From CAYQQR01 sp964420035 (GTDB lineage Bacteria; Bacteroidota; Bacteroidia; Bacteroidales; SM23-62): a stretch of DNA of 64,000 nucleotides. Where the stretch lies: positions 6,018-70,017 of the forward strand of contig CAYQQR010000018.1 of the NCBI GenBank assembly GCA_964420035.1, read 5' to 3'. Below are positions 7,650 to 16,875 of this stretch, piece after piece. How positions within the stretch are numbered: position 1 is the first letter of the stretch; each line of letters begins with the position of its first letter. Both the position numbers and the translations under genes were made by a program. The notes below the pieces were generated by a model that made no database searches, was not told the DNA's origin, and saw only the letters and a list, made by a program, of their open reading frames with translations.

Positions 7650-10145
7650 TTATAAATCCAGTTTAACCAGGGTGACTCCTGTCCCGCCCTGTTGTATATG
7701 TTCATCCCGGTAGTTGCTCACAATGTCAACTGATTGAAGATAATCGCGGATCACCTGCCGGAGTATCCCGTCACCTTTCCCGTGTAATATACGAAGTTTC
7801 GCGACATTCACCACCACGGCTTCATCTATGAAGTCCGCGACTTCCTGCATTGCCTCCCCTGCTCTTTTACCTCTGACATCTATTTCGGGCCTGAATTTCA
7901 ATTTTCTCTTTCCCGGGTCCCAGTCGCCATAAGAACCCCTGGCGGCGGAACCGGAAACATTTTCCGGACCGGCAGTACCCACGGGGACCAGATCCTTCAA
8001 AGGCATGATGGTCACCATGCTGCCCAGGCGGACGCGGGCCCTGTCGTTTAATATCTCCAGGACTTCGCCTGCCGCAGACCGGCCCTTGATGTTAACCCAA
8101 CTTCCTTCCTCCAGCTTTGGAGGGACTACTTTCTTTTTATCGGCGGGCTTGCCACGAGGTTCCTCACCGCGGGACCTTTTGATCTTCTCCTGTTTCTTCT
8201 TTTGATTCCTGACCTTTTCCAGTTTGCTGTTGACCAGCTTCGATGAACCGGTCTTGTCCCGTACTTCCCGCGAGAGGTTTTCCAGTTTTTTCCGCGCAGC
8301 GCGCGTTCTTTCTTTCTCTGCCCGGGCCTCCCGTATCTCCCGGATGGTATTTTCGATACGCCTGTTGACACCGGAAAGCATATTATCGGCCTCGCTCCTG
8401 GCCTTTTCAAGGATCTCCCTTTTTTGCTTATCAAGTTTTTCCAATTCCTTGCTATATTGTTCCAGCACTTCGTCCAGTTTCTTCTCTGCCTGACGGATAC
8501 GCTTTCTTTTGTTCTCCCAGTATCTTTTGTCGCGTGCTATATCTTTCAGGTGTTTGTCAAATCCCACCTGCTCCTCCCCTACCAGGGATTCGGCTTTTTT
8601 AAGGATGTCTTCCGGCAGACCGATCTTTCGTGCGATCTCAAAGGCAAATGAGCTTCCGGGTTTACCGATCTCCAAACGAAACATAGGTTCCAGCTTGTTG
8701 TGATCAAACAACATGGCCCCGTTTTGTATGCCAGGCGTTGAAGATGCAAAGTGCTTGAGATTGGTATAATGGGTGGTGACCACTCCGCAGGTGCCGGAAT
8801 GATTCAGGGAGGCAAGAATACTTTCTGCAATGGCCCCTCCAAGCATGGGTTCCGTTCCGGTACCGAATTCATCGATAAGCACCAGACTGTTCTTTCCTGC
8901 ATTTTTGAGGAAGCACTTCATGTTCAACAGTCTTGAGCTGTATGTGCTCAGATCGTTTTCAATGGATTGCTCATCCCCCATATCCATATAGATGTCCTGG
9001 AAAATTCCCATTTGGGAACGTTCATCCATGGAAACGAGGCACCCGCATTGCATCATGTACTGGAGGAGTCCGACCGTCTGAAGACAAACGGATTTTCCGC
9101 CTGCATTCGGACCGGAGATAACCAGCATCCTTTGTTCCCGGTTCAGGATCATGTCCATGGAAACCACCGTCCGGTCTTCCTTTTTGAAGGCCAGGAAAAG
9201 TAAAGGATGAAAGGCATTCTGCCAATCCATTTCCGGAGCCTTCAGTAGTTCCGGTCTTGCTGCATTGATGCTCAGTGCAAAACGGGCCTTGGCCCTTAGC
9301 AGGTCGAGGGTGCCGAACAGGGCTGCCGACTCGTTCAATTCGGGCGTATAGGGACGAATGACTTTGGTTACTTCCAACAGTATTTTCGTAATCTCCCTTT
9401 TCTCGGCATACTCCAGTTCCCTTAGCTCATTATTGATATCAACAACCTCCTGGGGCTCAATAAAGGAGGTCTTACCGGTGGCTGACTCATCGTGAATGAT
9501 TCCCGCGACACGGCGTTTGTTTATTGCAGGAACCGGCACGACAGGTCGCCCGTTGCGCAAGGCAACCCGGGCCTCGCTGTCAATCAGGTCGTCACCGCGC
9601 AAAACCCTGACAATCCTTTCCATGCGGCTGTTTACCTCCGATTGTTTGGTGGTCATGGTCTTACGTATACGCTTAAGCTCAGGCGAAGCACTGTTCTTTA
9701 CCTGATTGTTCCGGTCCAGTATAAGGTCGATACGGTCGGTTATGGCCGGATAGAATTTTATGCCCGCGATGATACCGGAGAGCTTCGGGTACAGTTCACG
9801 CTCATCTTTTCTGAAGAAGCGGACCACGGATTTAAGTGCGGAGAGGGAACTACGGAAGGAAGCCAGTTCTTCAACGCTCAAAAAGCTTCCCTCGGGCTGT
9901 ACGCGTTTTAGCGCCGGACGATAATCTTCAAATGGATCGGAAGGAAAAATACGCTCTGAAAGCAGGATGAGCCTGAATTCTTCCGTCGGCTGCAACTCCT
10001 TCGAAATGGCATCATAATCTGTAAGAAAACGAATTTCTTCCACTGCATCTGCACCTGCAGTAGAGTCACATTGATCACGGATCAGTTCCCGTATCCGGTC
10101 GAAGCCGATCTTCTCCTCGAAATTTGGCGGGTAAGTATGAGCCAT
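7650..10145 (-). CDS. mutS2: MutS2 endonuclease/ATPase
   Basis: An 831-residue protein with the full MutS2 layout: the MutS core and clamp, Walker A GPNAGGKS at 345-352, Walker B LVLIDEFGTGTEP near 422-434, a long Lys/Arg/Glu-rich coiled coil (about 515-630), and the C-terminal Smr nuclease domain with DVRGKRAGEA and LRILHGKGDGILR. MutS2 lacks the mismatch-recognition domain of MutS; it suppresses recombination by resolving or cutting branched DNA, and in some bacteria it acts on collided ribosomes. The ATG at 10145 is used; the frame above starts only at TTG. A promoter-like TATCTTTG ends 6 bp before the ATG, so the mRNA may have almost no leader. Confidence 0.93.
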   Translation of the reverse strand: MAHTYPPNFEEKIGFDRIRELIRDQCDSTAGADAVEEIRFLTDYDAISKELQPTEEFRLILLSERIFPSDPFEDYRPALKRVQPEGSFLSVEELASFRSSLSALKSVVRFFRKDERELYPKLSGIIAGIKFYPAITDRIDLILDRNNQVKNSASPELKRIRKTMTTKQSEVNSRMERIVRVLRGDDLIDSEARVALRNGRPVVPVPAINKRRVAGIIHDESATGKTSFIEPQEVVDINNELRELEYAEKREITKILLEVTKVIRPYTPELNESAALFGTLDLLRAKARFALSINAARPELLKAPEMDWQNAFHPLLFLAFKKEDRTVVSMDMILNREQRMLVISGPNAGGKSVCLQTVGLLQYMMQCGCLVSMDERSQMGIFQDIYMDMGDEQSIENDLSTYSSRLLNMKCFLKNAGKNSLVLIDEFGTGTEPMLGGAIAESILASLNHSGTCGVVTTHYTNLKHFASSTPGIQNGAMLFDHNKLEPMFRLEIGKPGSSFAFEIARKIGLPEDILKKAESLVGEEQVGFDKHLKDIARDKRYWENKRKRIRQAEKKLDEVLEQYSKELEKLDKQKREILEKARSEADNMLSGVNRRIENTIREIREARAEKERTRAARKKLENLSREVRDKTGSSKLVNSKLEKVRNQKKKQEKIKRSRGEEPRGKPADKKKVVPPKLEEGSWVNIKGRSAAGEVLEILNDRARVRLGSMVTIMPLKDLVPVGTAGPENVSGSAARGSYGDWDPGKRKLKFRPEIDVRGKRAGEAMQEVADFIDEAVVVNVAKLRILHGKGDGILRQVIRDYLQSVDIVSNYRDEHIQQGGTGVTLVKLDL

Positions 10146-10151
10146 TAACTT

Positions 10152-10159
10152 CAAAGATA
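10152..10159 (-). promoter_or_regulatory. Candidate -7 box TATCTTTG for mutS2
   Basis: An exact match to the Bacteroidota -7 form TAnnTTTG. It lies only 6 bp before the mutS2 ATG, so transcription from it would start about at the initiation codon. No clear -33 TTTG was found at the right distance. Confidence 0.4.
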
Positions 10160-10191
10160 ATCAATAACAAGCTTACGCTTGAAATTCGAAT

Positions 10192-10893
10192 TTATTTGTT
10201 TTTCTTCCAGAAAAACAAAATGCCTGCCCAGATAACGAGGAGGCCGGTGATGAAGATGATCCAGGGGAAACGATCGGGAATATAGTTGATGGCCAGGTCG
10301 TGCAGTTCTTTGCCGGGCAGGGTCCATATCTCAGGAAAATCGTAATTGGACAGGATGTAGGAAGAATAATCCCAGGTAAATCCAACGACCAGGACAACCG
10401 AACCCAGTATCAGCAGCAACCAGGACAATCCGGGCATACGAACCCCGCCGTGTTTCCGGTCCAGGTACACGATCAGCAAGGCAAACAAGATCATGGTGAG
10501 GGAAACGATAATCGGGGAGATCACCGGTCCGACCCAGGTTACCGGGATCATAAAAAGAATATCCCAGGTCATGAGGGATTCCGGCCAGTTCAGGAGAACC
10601 TTCAGAAATACATAATAGAATAGGTCCCATACGGCAAAACAATACAGGAACCAGCCAAAGCGCGTTGAGAAATTTCGCCCCGTTATAATGCCCACGGACA
10701 AAAGTATAATAAGAGTTGAAGTTTCACGAAAGACCTCGGTCAGAACCAGGTGGGGCTCCATGGGAGCCAGGGGAAACTGAAATCCCTGGGGATAAAGCAT
10801 CTCCCGTAAATACACCACCACCGAGGTTTCCATGAAGGCAAAGGAAATGCTGAAGATGGTCAGCCATACAAATTGTCTTCGAATTTTGGACAT
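10192..10893 (-). CDS. Multi-pass membrane protein, unknown
   Basis: A 233-residue hydrophobic protein with about six membrane segments by eye: residues 8-28, 60-78, 85-102, 110-145 (probably two), 160-178 and 208-227, ending in the basic tail FFWKKNK. I do not recognise the family. Between segments 5 and 6 is a loop of about 30 residues containing NYDFPEIWTLPGKELHD. It stands alone between mutS2 (47 bp downstream) and the oligopeptidase gene. The 40-bp palindrome at 10931-10970 lies immediately upstream. Reality as a gene is supported by length and a plausible ATG start with basic N-terminus (MSKIRRQF); no function can be assigned. Confidence 0.65.
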   Translation of the reverse strand: MSKIRRQFVWLTIFSISFAFMETSVVVYLREMLYPQGFQFPLAPMEPHLVLTEVFRETSTLIILLSVGIITGRNFSTRFGWFLYCFAVWDLFYYVFLKVLLNWPESLMTWDILFMIPVTWVGPVISPIIVSLTMILFALLIVYLDRKHGGVRMPGLSWLLLILGSVVLVVGFTWDYSSYILSNYDFPEIWTLPGKELHDLAINYIPDRFPWIIFITGLLVIWAGILFFWKKNK

Positions 10894-10930
10894 ATTAATA
10901 ATTCATTTCACCTCTCCGCCCATTCTCAGA

Positions 10931-10970
10931 AGGTTCCTTGGTTCCCTGCCGGCAGGGAACCAAGGAACCT
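10931..10970. repeat. Perfect 40-bp palindrome
   Basis: The 20 bases AGGTTCCTTGGTTCCCTGCC are followed directly by their exact reverse complement, with no spacer. The arms contain the GGTTCC word that also forms octamer arrays at 3129 and 51524, plus the CCTGCC/GGCAGG hairpin word. It sits between the stop of the oligopeptidase gene and the start of the membrane-protein gene, both on the minus strand, so it could end the first transcript. Confidence 0.9.
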
Positions 10971-11022
10971 CAATTAGACAAGATTGGGTAGTTAGTCATT
11001 TATTCAATAAATCGCATGATAA

Positions 11023-13155
11023 TTACTCCTTTATTTCCAGCAGTTTGAGCATAAAAGCATATTCCATCGCGGTCTCCCTGTATTGCCTGAAGCGTCCCGA
11101 CCGGCCCGAGTGACCCGCTTCCATGTTGGTGTGCAACAGTATCATGTTGTCATCGGTCTTGACATCCCTTAACTTCGCCACCCATTTGGCAGGTTCCCAG
11201 TATTGTACCTGGGAATCGTGCAATCCTGTCGTGACCAGTATATTCGGACAATCTTTGGCTTCTATGTTATCATAGGGGGAATAAGAAAGCATATAATCGT
11301 AATACTCCTTGTGGTTTGGATTTCCCCATTCATCATATTCCCCGGTAGTGAGGGGGATGCTTTCGTCTAGCATGGTGGTTACGACATCCACGAAAGGAAC
11401 GGCAGCAATCACGCCTTCAAATAACCCGGGGGCCATATTCACCACGGCGCCCATGAGCAATCCGCCTGCACTGCCTCCCATTGCGAATAACTTATCAGGA
11501 TTGGTGTAATTCTGATCAATAAGGTACTCAGCGCAATCGATAAAATCAGTGAAGGTATTTTTTTTGTTCAGCAATTTCCCGTCTTCATACCATTCCCTCC
11601 CGTGGATCTGGCTTCCGCGAACATGGGCAATGGCATACACAAAGCCCCGGTCCAGCAGACTTAAGCGGTTGGAACGAAAATAAGGATCAATGGTGTGCCC
11701 ATAAGATCCGTAGCCATAGAGCAAGGCAGGGTTGTTCCCATCCAGTTTGAGGCCCTTGCGATAAACCAGGGAAATGGGGATCTTCTTTCCGTCATCTGCT
11801 GTTGCATACAGTCTTTTGGCTTCGTAATTGTCGGGATCGAAGTCACCAATCACTTCGTCTCTCTTTTTCAGCTCTTTTTCGCGCGTTTCCATATTATAAT
11901 CATAGGTGGAACGCGGGGTGGTCAGGGAAGAATAGATGTACCTTAATTCTTTGGTATCAAAATCCGGGTTGGTCCCGATATAGGCTACATAGACTTCCTC
12001 ATCAAATTCCACGTAATGCTCTTCCCCGTCCCAGGGTTTGATTCGCAGGTTATTGAGCCCGTCTTTCCGCTCAGAGACTACCAGGTAATCTTTAAATATT
12101 TCGATACCGTTCAGGTAAACATCGCTCCGGTGGGGGATCACTTCGGTCCAGTTATCTTTTGTGGTTGCGGTAACCGGTGTTTTCATCAGCCTGAAATTTT
12201 TGGCATCCCAGTTGGTTACAATGTAAAAATGATCCGCGTAATGGTCCACGGAATATTCATGCAACCGTTCCCGGGGCTGGAGAACCTTGAATTCTCCGGT
12301 GGGATTATTGGCATCTAAAAACCTGTATTCCGAGGAAAGGGTTGCATAGCTGGCGATCATGATATACTTATCCGATTTGGTTTTAAATACAAGGCTGTTG
12401 AATGTTTCATCTTCTTCATGATAGATCATCGAATCGTCCTTTCCGCTGCCCATTTCATGTCTGTAAATCTTTTCCGGTCTGAGCGTTGTTTCATTTTTCC
12501 GTGTATAGAAAACGGTCTTATTATCATTGGCCCAGGGGGCATACCCGGTGGTCATGGGAATGGTTTCATCCAGGATCTTGCCCGTCTTTAAGTTTTTGAA
12601 ATAGATGGTATATTTTCTGCGGCTCACCGTATCCAAGCCATAGGCCAGCCATTGGTTGTCGGGACTGACACTCAGTCCGCTGATATTATAGTAATCATAA
12701 CCTTCTGCCATCTCGTTTACATTGAGCATGATCTCTTCATTGGCTTCCAAAGTCTCTTTTTTTCTGCAGAATATAGGATATTCCTTTTCTTCTTCATAAC
12801 GCACATAGTACCAATACCCATTGTCTTTGTAAGGGACCGACTCATCATCCTGCTTGATCCGCCCCACGATCTCTTCATAAAGTTTTTCCTGGAGCTCCTC
12901 CGTATCTTCGAGCATGGCTTCCTTGTATTTGTTCTCGGCTTCCAGGTAGGCGACCACTTCCGGATCTTCCCGGTTGTTCAACCAGTAATAGGGATCCATT
13001 CGGGTATCCCCGTGCATGATCAGTTCTTTCGGCTGCTTCTTGGCAACAGGAGGTTTCATGTCAGATTCTTTTTTACCGTTTTTACAGGAATAAAGTAGTA
13101 TTCCCAGTGCGCAAAATGCGCATACTAATATCAAATAACGCTTAATCAGTAACAT
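11023..13155 (-). CDS. Oligopeptidase B-type S9 serine peptidase, lipoprotein
   Basis: A 710-residue prolyl-oligopeptidase-family protein closest to oligopeptidase B (cuts after basic residues in short peptides). A lipoprotein signal ends in LLYSC with Cys24, so it is anchored in the envelope rather than cytoplasmic as in E. coli. Residues 40-430 form the beta-propeller that gates access, including the start motif HGDTRMDPYYWL. The catalytic triad is visible: Ser562 in GGSAGG, Asp647 in HDSQVQYWEP, His682 in EAGHSGRSGR. The ATG at 13155 is the one that yields the signal. It is transcribed alone, divergent from the DUF4349 gene. Confidence 0.9.
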   Translation of the reverse strand: MLLIKRYLILVCAFCALGILLYSCKNGKKESDMKPPVAKKQPKELIMHGDTRMDPYYWLNNREDPEVVAYLEAENKYKEAMLEDTEELQEKLYEEIVGRIKQDDESVPYKDNGYWYYVRYEEEKEYPIFCRKKETLEANEEIMLNVNEMAEGYDYYNISGLSVSPDNQWLAYGLDTVSRRKYTIYFKNLKTGKILDETIPMTTGYAPWANDNKTVFYTRKNETTLRPEKIYRHEMGSGKDDSMIYHEEDETFNSLVFKTKSDKYIMIASYATLSSEYRFLDANNPTGEFKVLQPRERLHEYSVDHYADHFYIVTNWDAKNFRLMKTPVTATTKDNWTEVIPHRSDVYLNGIEIFKDYLVVSERKDGLNNLRIKPWDGEEHYVEFDEEVYVAYIGTNPDFDTKELRYIYSSLTTPRSTYDYNMETREKELKKRDEVIGDFDPDNYEAKRLYATADDGKKIPISLVYRKGLKLDGNNPALLYGYGSYGHTIDPYFRSNRLSLLDRGFVYAIAHVRGSQIHGREWYEDGKLLNKKNTFTDFIDCAEYLIDQNYTNPDKLFAMGGSAGGLLMGAVVNMAPGLFEGVIAAVPFVDVVTTMLDESIPLTTGEYDEWGNPNHKEYYDYMLSYSPYDNIEAKDCPNILVTTGLHDSQVQYWEPAKWVAKLRDVKTDDNMILLHTNMEAGHSGRSGRFRQYRETAMEYAFMLKLLEIKE

Positions 13156-13217
13156 GGTTTATATATGATTTTAGGATATTTTGCACAATTTATAGAGAAG
13201 TTCAAAGATACAAATTG

Positions 13218-13296
13218 TTGTCGGTTGTCGGTTTGGTTTCTACTTTGGTAATAAACTAAGAACTGAAAACTGAAAACTGAGAACTGAGAACTAAAA
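13218..13296. repeat. Two heptamer arrays between divergent genes
   Basis: TTGTCGG occurs twice in tandem at 13218-13231. After 23 bp comes a second array of six units in strict register, 13255-13296: ACTAAGA, ACTGAAA twice, ACTGAGA twice, ACTAAAA. This gap lies between the start codons of two divergent genes, so here the arrays are in a promoter region rather than at gene ends. Confidence 0.85.
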
Positions 13297-13341
13297 ACCA
13301 TAATTTTACTAACTTGTACATGAATCCAAAATCCCAATATC

Positions 13342-14181
13342 ATGAAAAAATTGCTCCCCATTTTCCTTGTTGTCCTGATCGGGTGCGGGCAGTATGAAAG
13401 CAAAAATGCCGCACCGGATGAATATGCCATCAAAGAAAGCGGAATGGAACGTTCCGTGAGCGTTAAAGAAGCACCTGCTTCGCCGGATGAGCAGGAAACA
13501 ATTCCTGAACAGGAGGTTGAAAAAAAGATCATCAAGGACGGGCACATGACCATCCGTTCCGATGATATTCAGGCAACAAAAAACCTTATTGATTCCCTTG
13601 TGGACCTGGCAGGGGGATATTATGCAAAGGAATCCTTTTCAGAAGAAGAAACGCGAAAGAACTACAATCTGCGCATCCGGATTCCGGCAGCGCAGTATGA
13701 AGGATTTATTAAAAAACTGGAGCAGGGACCCGGCAATATTGAGAATAAAACCATAGAAGCCAAGGATGTGACGGAAGAATATTACGACATCAAAGCCAGA
13801 ATGGAAGCCGACAAGGAACTGGAACAGCGGTTGCTGCAGATACTGCAAAAGGCCACCACGGTGGAAGATATCCTGAAAGTGGAGCAAAAACTGGCCGATG
13901 TCCGCGAAGAAATCGAAGCCCGTGAAGGAAGATTGAAATATTTTGACAGCCGGGTAGCATTTTCAAGCCTTAACATATGGCTGTACCAGAAGGTCGAAAA
14001 GAAATATAAACCTGAAAAGAGAAGCAATTTCTTTCAGCGGCTGGTACGATCGGTCCACAAAGGCTGGCTGGCCCTGTTGGATTTCCTCCTTTTCGTAATC
14101 AGGCTGTGGCCCTTCTGGTTGCTGTTGTACCTGGGTTTCAGAATATACCGGTATTTCAGGAGAAGGGGGAAAAGAAAGTAG
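13342..14181 (+). CDS. DUF4349 lipoprotein
   Basis: A 279-residue protein with a lipoprotein signal (MKKLLPIFLVVLIGC, Cys15), a DUF4349 domain from about residue 65 with the strand DGHMTIRSDDIQATKNLIDSL-type start, a coiled coil around 150-200 (KARMEADKELEQRLLQIL and following), and a C-terminal membrane helix at about 240-265 followed by the basic tail YRYFRRRGKRK. The family is widespread and uncharacterised. The layout suggests a lipoprotein also threaded through the inner membrane. The stop codon TAG is the first part of a TTGGCAG heptamer array. Confidence 0.82.
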   Translation: MKKLLPIFLVVLIGCGQYESKNAAPDEYAIKESGMERSVSVKEAPASPDEQETIPEQEVEKKIIKDGHMTIRSDDIQATKNLIDSLVDLAGGYYAKESFSEEETRKNYNLRIRIPAAQYEGFIKKLEQGPGNIENKTIEAKDVTEEYYDIKARMEADKELEQRLLQILQKATTVEDILKVEQKLADVREEIEAREGRLKYFDSRVAFSSLNIWLYQKVEKKYKPEKRSNFFQRLVRSVHKGWLALLDFLLFVIRLWPFWLLLYLGFRIYRYFRRRGKRK

Positions 14182-14205
14182 GCAGTTGGCAGTTGCAGTT
14201 GGCAG
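14179..14205. repeat. TTGGCAG heptamer array starting in a stop codon
   Basis: Units TAGGCAG, TTGGCAG, TTGCAG (one base short), TTGGCAG. The first three bases are the stop codon of the DUF4349 gene. Confidence 0.8.
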
Positions 14206-14262
14206 TAATGTGAAATAATTCATAACTTACGATTCATTCCAACAACCTAAACTCATATTATC

Positions 14263-14436
14263 ATGAAACTTTTCACTTACATTCTGGGCACGATAGCAGG
14301 TATGCTTGCCTCTATCGGTTTACTTTTTAAAATGCAACACTGGCCGGGTGCGGGTATTATGCTCGTAATAGGCCTTGTAGGCATTGTCATTTTCATACCG
14401 GTCTATGCAATCTATCGATACAAGAAAGAAGACTAG
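14263..14436 (+). CDS. Small GldL-N-like membrane protein, 57 aa
   Basis: A 57-residue open frame from ATG to TAG: basic N-terminus, hydrophobic segment 5-20, the motif LFKMQHWPGAG at 21-31, a second hydrophobic segment 32-50, and the tail YRYKKED. The motif FK-x2-HWPGAG is the hallmark of the N-terminal membrane domain of the gliding/type IX secretion protein GldL, here without the long cytoplasmic part. Two membrane helices in a hairpin are predicted. It stands 81 bp after the DUF4349 gene and 68 bp before the pspC-like gene on the same strand. Function unknown. Confidence 0.7.
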   Translation: MKLFTYILGTIAGMLASIGLLFKMQHWPGAGIMLVIGLVGIVIFIPVYAIYRYKKED

Positions 14437-14504
14437 GAGATTATTATTATCAGACTTATAGGGTAATTGGCATCAGGCACATTTAGCTTTATATTTCAAT
14501 TTTC

Positions 14505-14708
14505 ATGTACAGGGAAAGGCTCACGCGTTCGAATAAGCGGGTATTTGGCGGTGTTTGTGCCGGTATAGCCGAATATTTCGGCTGGGATACCGGTATCGTG
14601 CGTCTGGTTTATCTTCTGGTTACCCTTCTTTCTGCAGCCTTTCCGGGCGTGATTGTCTACATTATCCTGTGGATCGTGATGCCACCACGAAATCCGTGGG
14701 AATATTGA
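14505..14708 (+). CDS. PspC-domain protein
   Basis: A 67-residue protein that is essentially one PspC domain: LTRSNKRVFGGVCAGIAEYF, then WDTGIVRLVYLL and the membrane helix up to VIVYIILWIVMPP. PspC proteins sit in the inner membrane; in enterobacteria PspC relays envelope stress to PspA. No pspA is near, and in Bacteroidota free-standing PspC proteins are common, so a stress role is inferred only. It ends 11 bp from the stop of tex, which converges on it. Confidence 0.85.
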   Translation: MYRERLTRSNKRVFGGVCAGIAEYFGWDTGIVRLVYLLVTLLSAAFPGVIVYIILWIVMPPRNPWEY

Positions 14709-14719
14709 TAATTCAGGAT

Positions 14720-16849
14720 TCAATCTGCTTCTTTCAACGAGAGTTGTATTCGTTTCCGATCTACGTCTACGGAGAGTACTTTGACTTTAACGTGTTCGTG
14801 GAGTTTGACGATCTCGTTGGGGTCCCTGACAAAGCGGTTGGCCATCTGGGATATATGGACCAGTCCGTCCTGGTGCACCCCTAAATCGACGAAGGCACCG
14901 AAATTGGTAATATTGGTAACAATCCCCGGGAGCACCATACCTTCTTTGAGATCTTCAATGCTGTGCACATCGGCAAACTCGAAAACCTTTATGCCTTCGC
15001 GGGGATCCCTGCCGGGTTTCCTGAGTTCCCTGATGATATCCTCAAGGGTGGGCAAACCAATCGGGCCTTCAATATAGTTCTGTAAATCAATCTGATCTAT
15101 CAAGGCTTCATTGGTGATCAGTTCGCTGACGGTCTTTCCCAGGTCCGCGGCCATCTTTTCAACGATATGATAGCTTTCCGGATGCACGGCACTGTTGTCG
15201 AGGGGCTGATCCCCGTCTTCAATTCTCAGAAAACCGGCGCATTGCTCGAAGGCTTTTTCGCCCATCCGGGATACATTTAGCAATTCCTGCCGGTTTTTGA
15301 ACGGACCGTTTTGTGTCCTGTACTGAACGATATTACCGGCCAGCTGCGGTCCCAGCCCGGATACATAGGTCAACAGATGCTTGCTTGCGGTGTTCAGAGA
15401 AACGCCCACCTTGTTCACACAGCTTTCCACAACCTGACTCAGGGAATCCTGCAGCATATTTTGATCCACATCATGCTGATACTGTCCAACCCCGATGGAT
15501 TTAGGATCGATCTTTACCAGCTCGGCCAGCGGATCCATCAGTCTGCGCCCTATGGAAACGGCCCCCCGCACCGTTACATCGTATTCCGGAAACTCTTCCC
15601 GGGCAATTTTAGATGCTGAATAAACCGATGCCCCGGCTTCATTGACTACATAAACCCGCAAATTCCGGGAGAAAGGAATTCTTTTGATGAAAGATTCGGT
15701 TTCCCGGCTCGCGGTACCGTTTCCAATGGCAATGGCTTCGATCTCATAGACCTCGACCAGGTGGATGACCTTTTTCCTGGCCCCGATCCTGTCGTCATTA
15801 GGTGGATGGGGATAGATGGTCTCATTATGCAGGAGATCGCCCTGGCGGTTCAGGCATACTATTTTGCATCCGGTACGAAAACCCGGGTCGATAGCCAGCA
15901 CATTTTTTTGTCCCAGGGGTGGGGCCATGAGCAACTGCCTGAGATTTTCAGCAAATACCCGGATGGCTTCACGATCGGCTTTTTCTTTGTATTTTTTCCT
16001 GAACTCATTCTCCATGGATGGCCCCAGCAGTCGTTTATAACTGTCGTTAACGGCCCGTTTTACCTGTTCCGAAACAGGACCTTCCCCTTTAACATACCAG
16101 GATTCAAGCTGTTCGACAAGCTCTTCTTCGGGAGGGGCAACGTGCAATTTCAGATAGCCTTCCTCTTCACCCCTCCGCATGGCCAGGAAGCGGTGGGAAG
16201 GACATTTCCGGAGGAGTTCTTTCCAGTCGAAATAATCCCTGTATTTTACCCCTTCCTCTTCTTTACCCTTACTCATGGCGGAAAAGATGAACGCCTTTCT
16301 GTCAAAAATATGTCGCAATGCTTCACGGGTACGTTTGTTTTCACTGACCCATTCTGCAATGATATCCCTGGCACCCTGAAGGGCCTCCTCAACACCGGGA
16401 ACATTTTCGTTGATGTATTTTTCAGCCAGAAGTTCGGGACTTTCCTCTTCCTTTTGCTTCATGATCACTGCAGCCAGGGGCTCCAGTCCATGCTCACGGG
16501 CTACGGAGGCACGGGTCTTTTTCCTGGGCCGGTACGGAAGATAAATATCTTCAAGCTCTGTCAGGCTGGTTGCTTCCTGTATCTGTGCCCTTAGTTCATC
16601 GCTAAGCTTACCCTGTTCTTCAATGGAGCTTGTAATAGCCGACCGACGTTTATCGATCTCCTGCAGTTTTCCAAGCCGGTCCCGGACCTGTCCTACCTTC
16701 ACCTCGTCCATGCTGCCGGTGGATTCCTTCCGGTAACGGCTGATGAAGGGTATGGTGGCACCGTCTTTCAGCAGCAATATGGTATTGCTGACATGTTCCG
16801 GTTGCAGATCAAGTTCTCCGGCGATTATTTCGTGATATTCTTTATTCAT
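14720..16849 (-). CDS. tex: Tex-family S1 RNA-binding protein
   Basis: A 709-residue Tex protein. The N-terminal helical region begins MNKEYHEIIAGEL; the central YqgF-like RNase H fold starts at VLAIDPGFRTGCKIV (near 317); helix-hairpin-helix repeats follow (YVSGLGPQLAGNIV and the NRQELLNVSRMG block); an S1 domain occupies 637-709 (PGIVTNITNFGAFVDLGVHQ). Tex proteins bind nucleic acid and are thought to help transcription elongation and RNA turnover. It lies 26 bp downstream of the DUF5060 gene, so it may be transcribed with it. Confidence 0.93.
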   Translation of the reverse strand: MNKEYHEIIAGELDLQPEHVSNTILLLKDGATIPFISRYRKESTGSMDEVKVGQVRDRLGKLQEIDKRRSAITSSIEEQGKLSDELRAQIQEATSLTELEDIYLPYRPRKKTRASVAREHGLEPLAAVIMKQKEEESPELLAEKYINENVPGVEEALQGARDIIAEWVSENKRTREALRHIFDRKAFIFSAMSKGKEEEGVKYRDYFDWKELLRKCPSHRFLAMRRGEEEGYLKLHVAPPEEELVEQLESWYVKGEGPVSEQVKRAVNDSYKRLLGPSMENEFRKKYKEKADREAIRVFAENLRQLLMAPPLGQKNVLAIDPGFRTGCKIVCLNRQGDLLHNETIYPHPPNDDRIGARKKVIHLVEVYEIEAIAIGNGTASRETESFIKRIPFSRNLRVYVVNEAGASVYSASKIAREEFPEYDVTVRGAVSIGRRLMDPLAELVKIDPKSIGVGQYQHDVDQNMLQDSLSQVVESCVNKVGVSLNTASKHLLTYVSGLGPQLAGNIVQYRTQNGPFKNRQELLNVSRMGEKAFEQCAGFLRIEDGDQPLDNSAVHPESYHIVEKMAADLGKTVSELITNEALIDQIDLQNYIEGPIGLPTLEDIIRELRKPGRDPREGIKVFEFADVHSIEDLKEGMVLPGIVTNITNFGAFVDLGVHQDGLVHISQMANRFVRDPNEIVKLHEHVKVKVLSVDVDRKRIQLSLKEAD

Positions 16850-16875
16850 GTGGGTATTCGTTCGTTAAAACAAGC

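Noticed and set aside
13218..13296. CRISPR-like array
   Set aside because: Units are 7 bp with no spacers; not a CRISPR. No cas gene is in the window.
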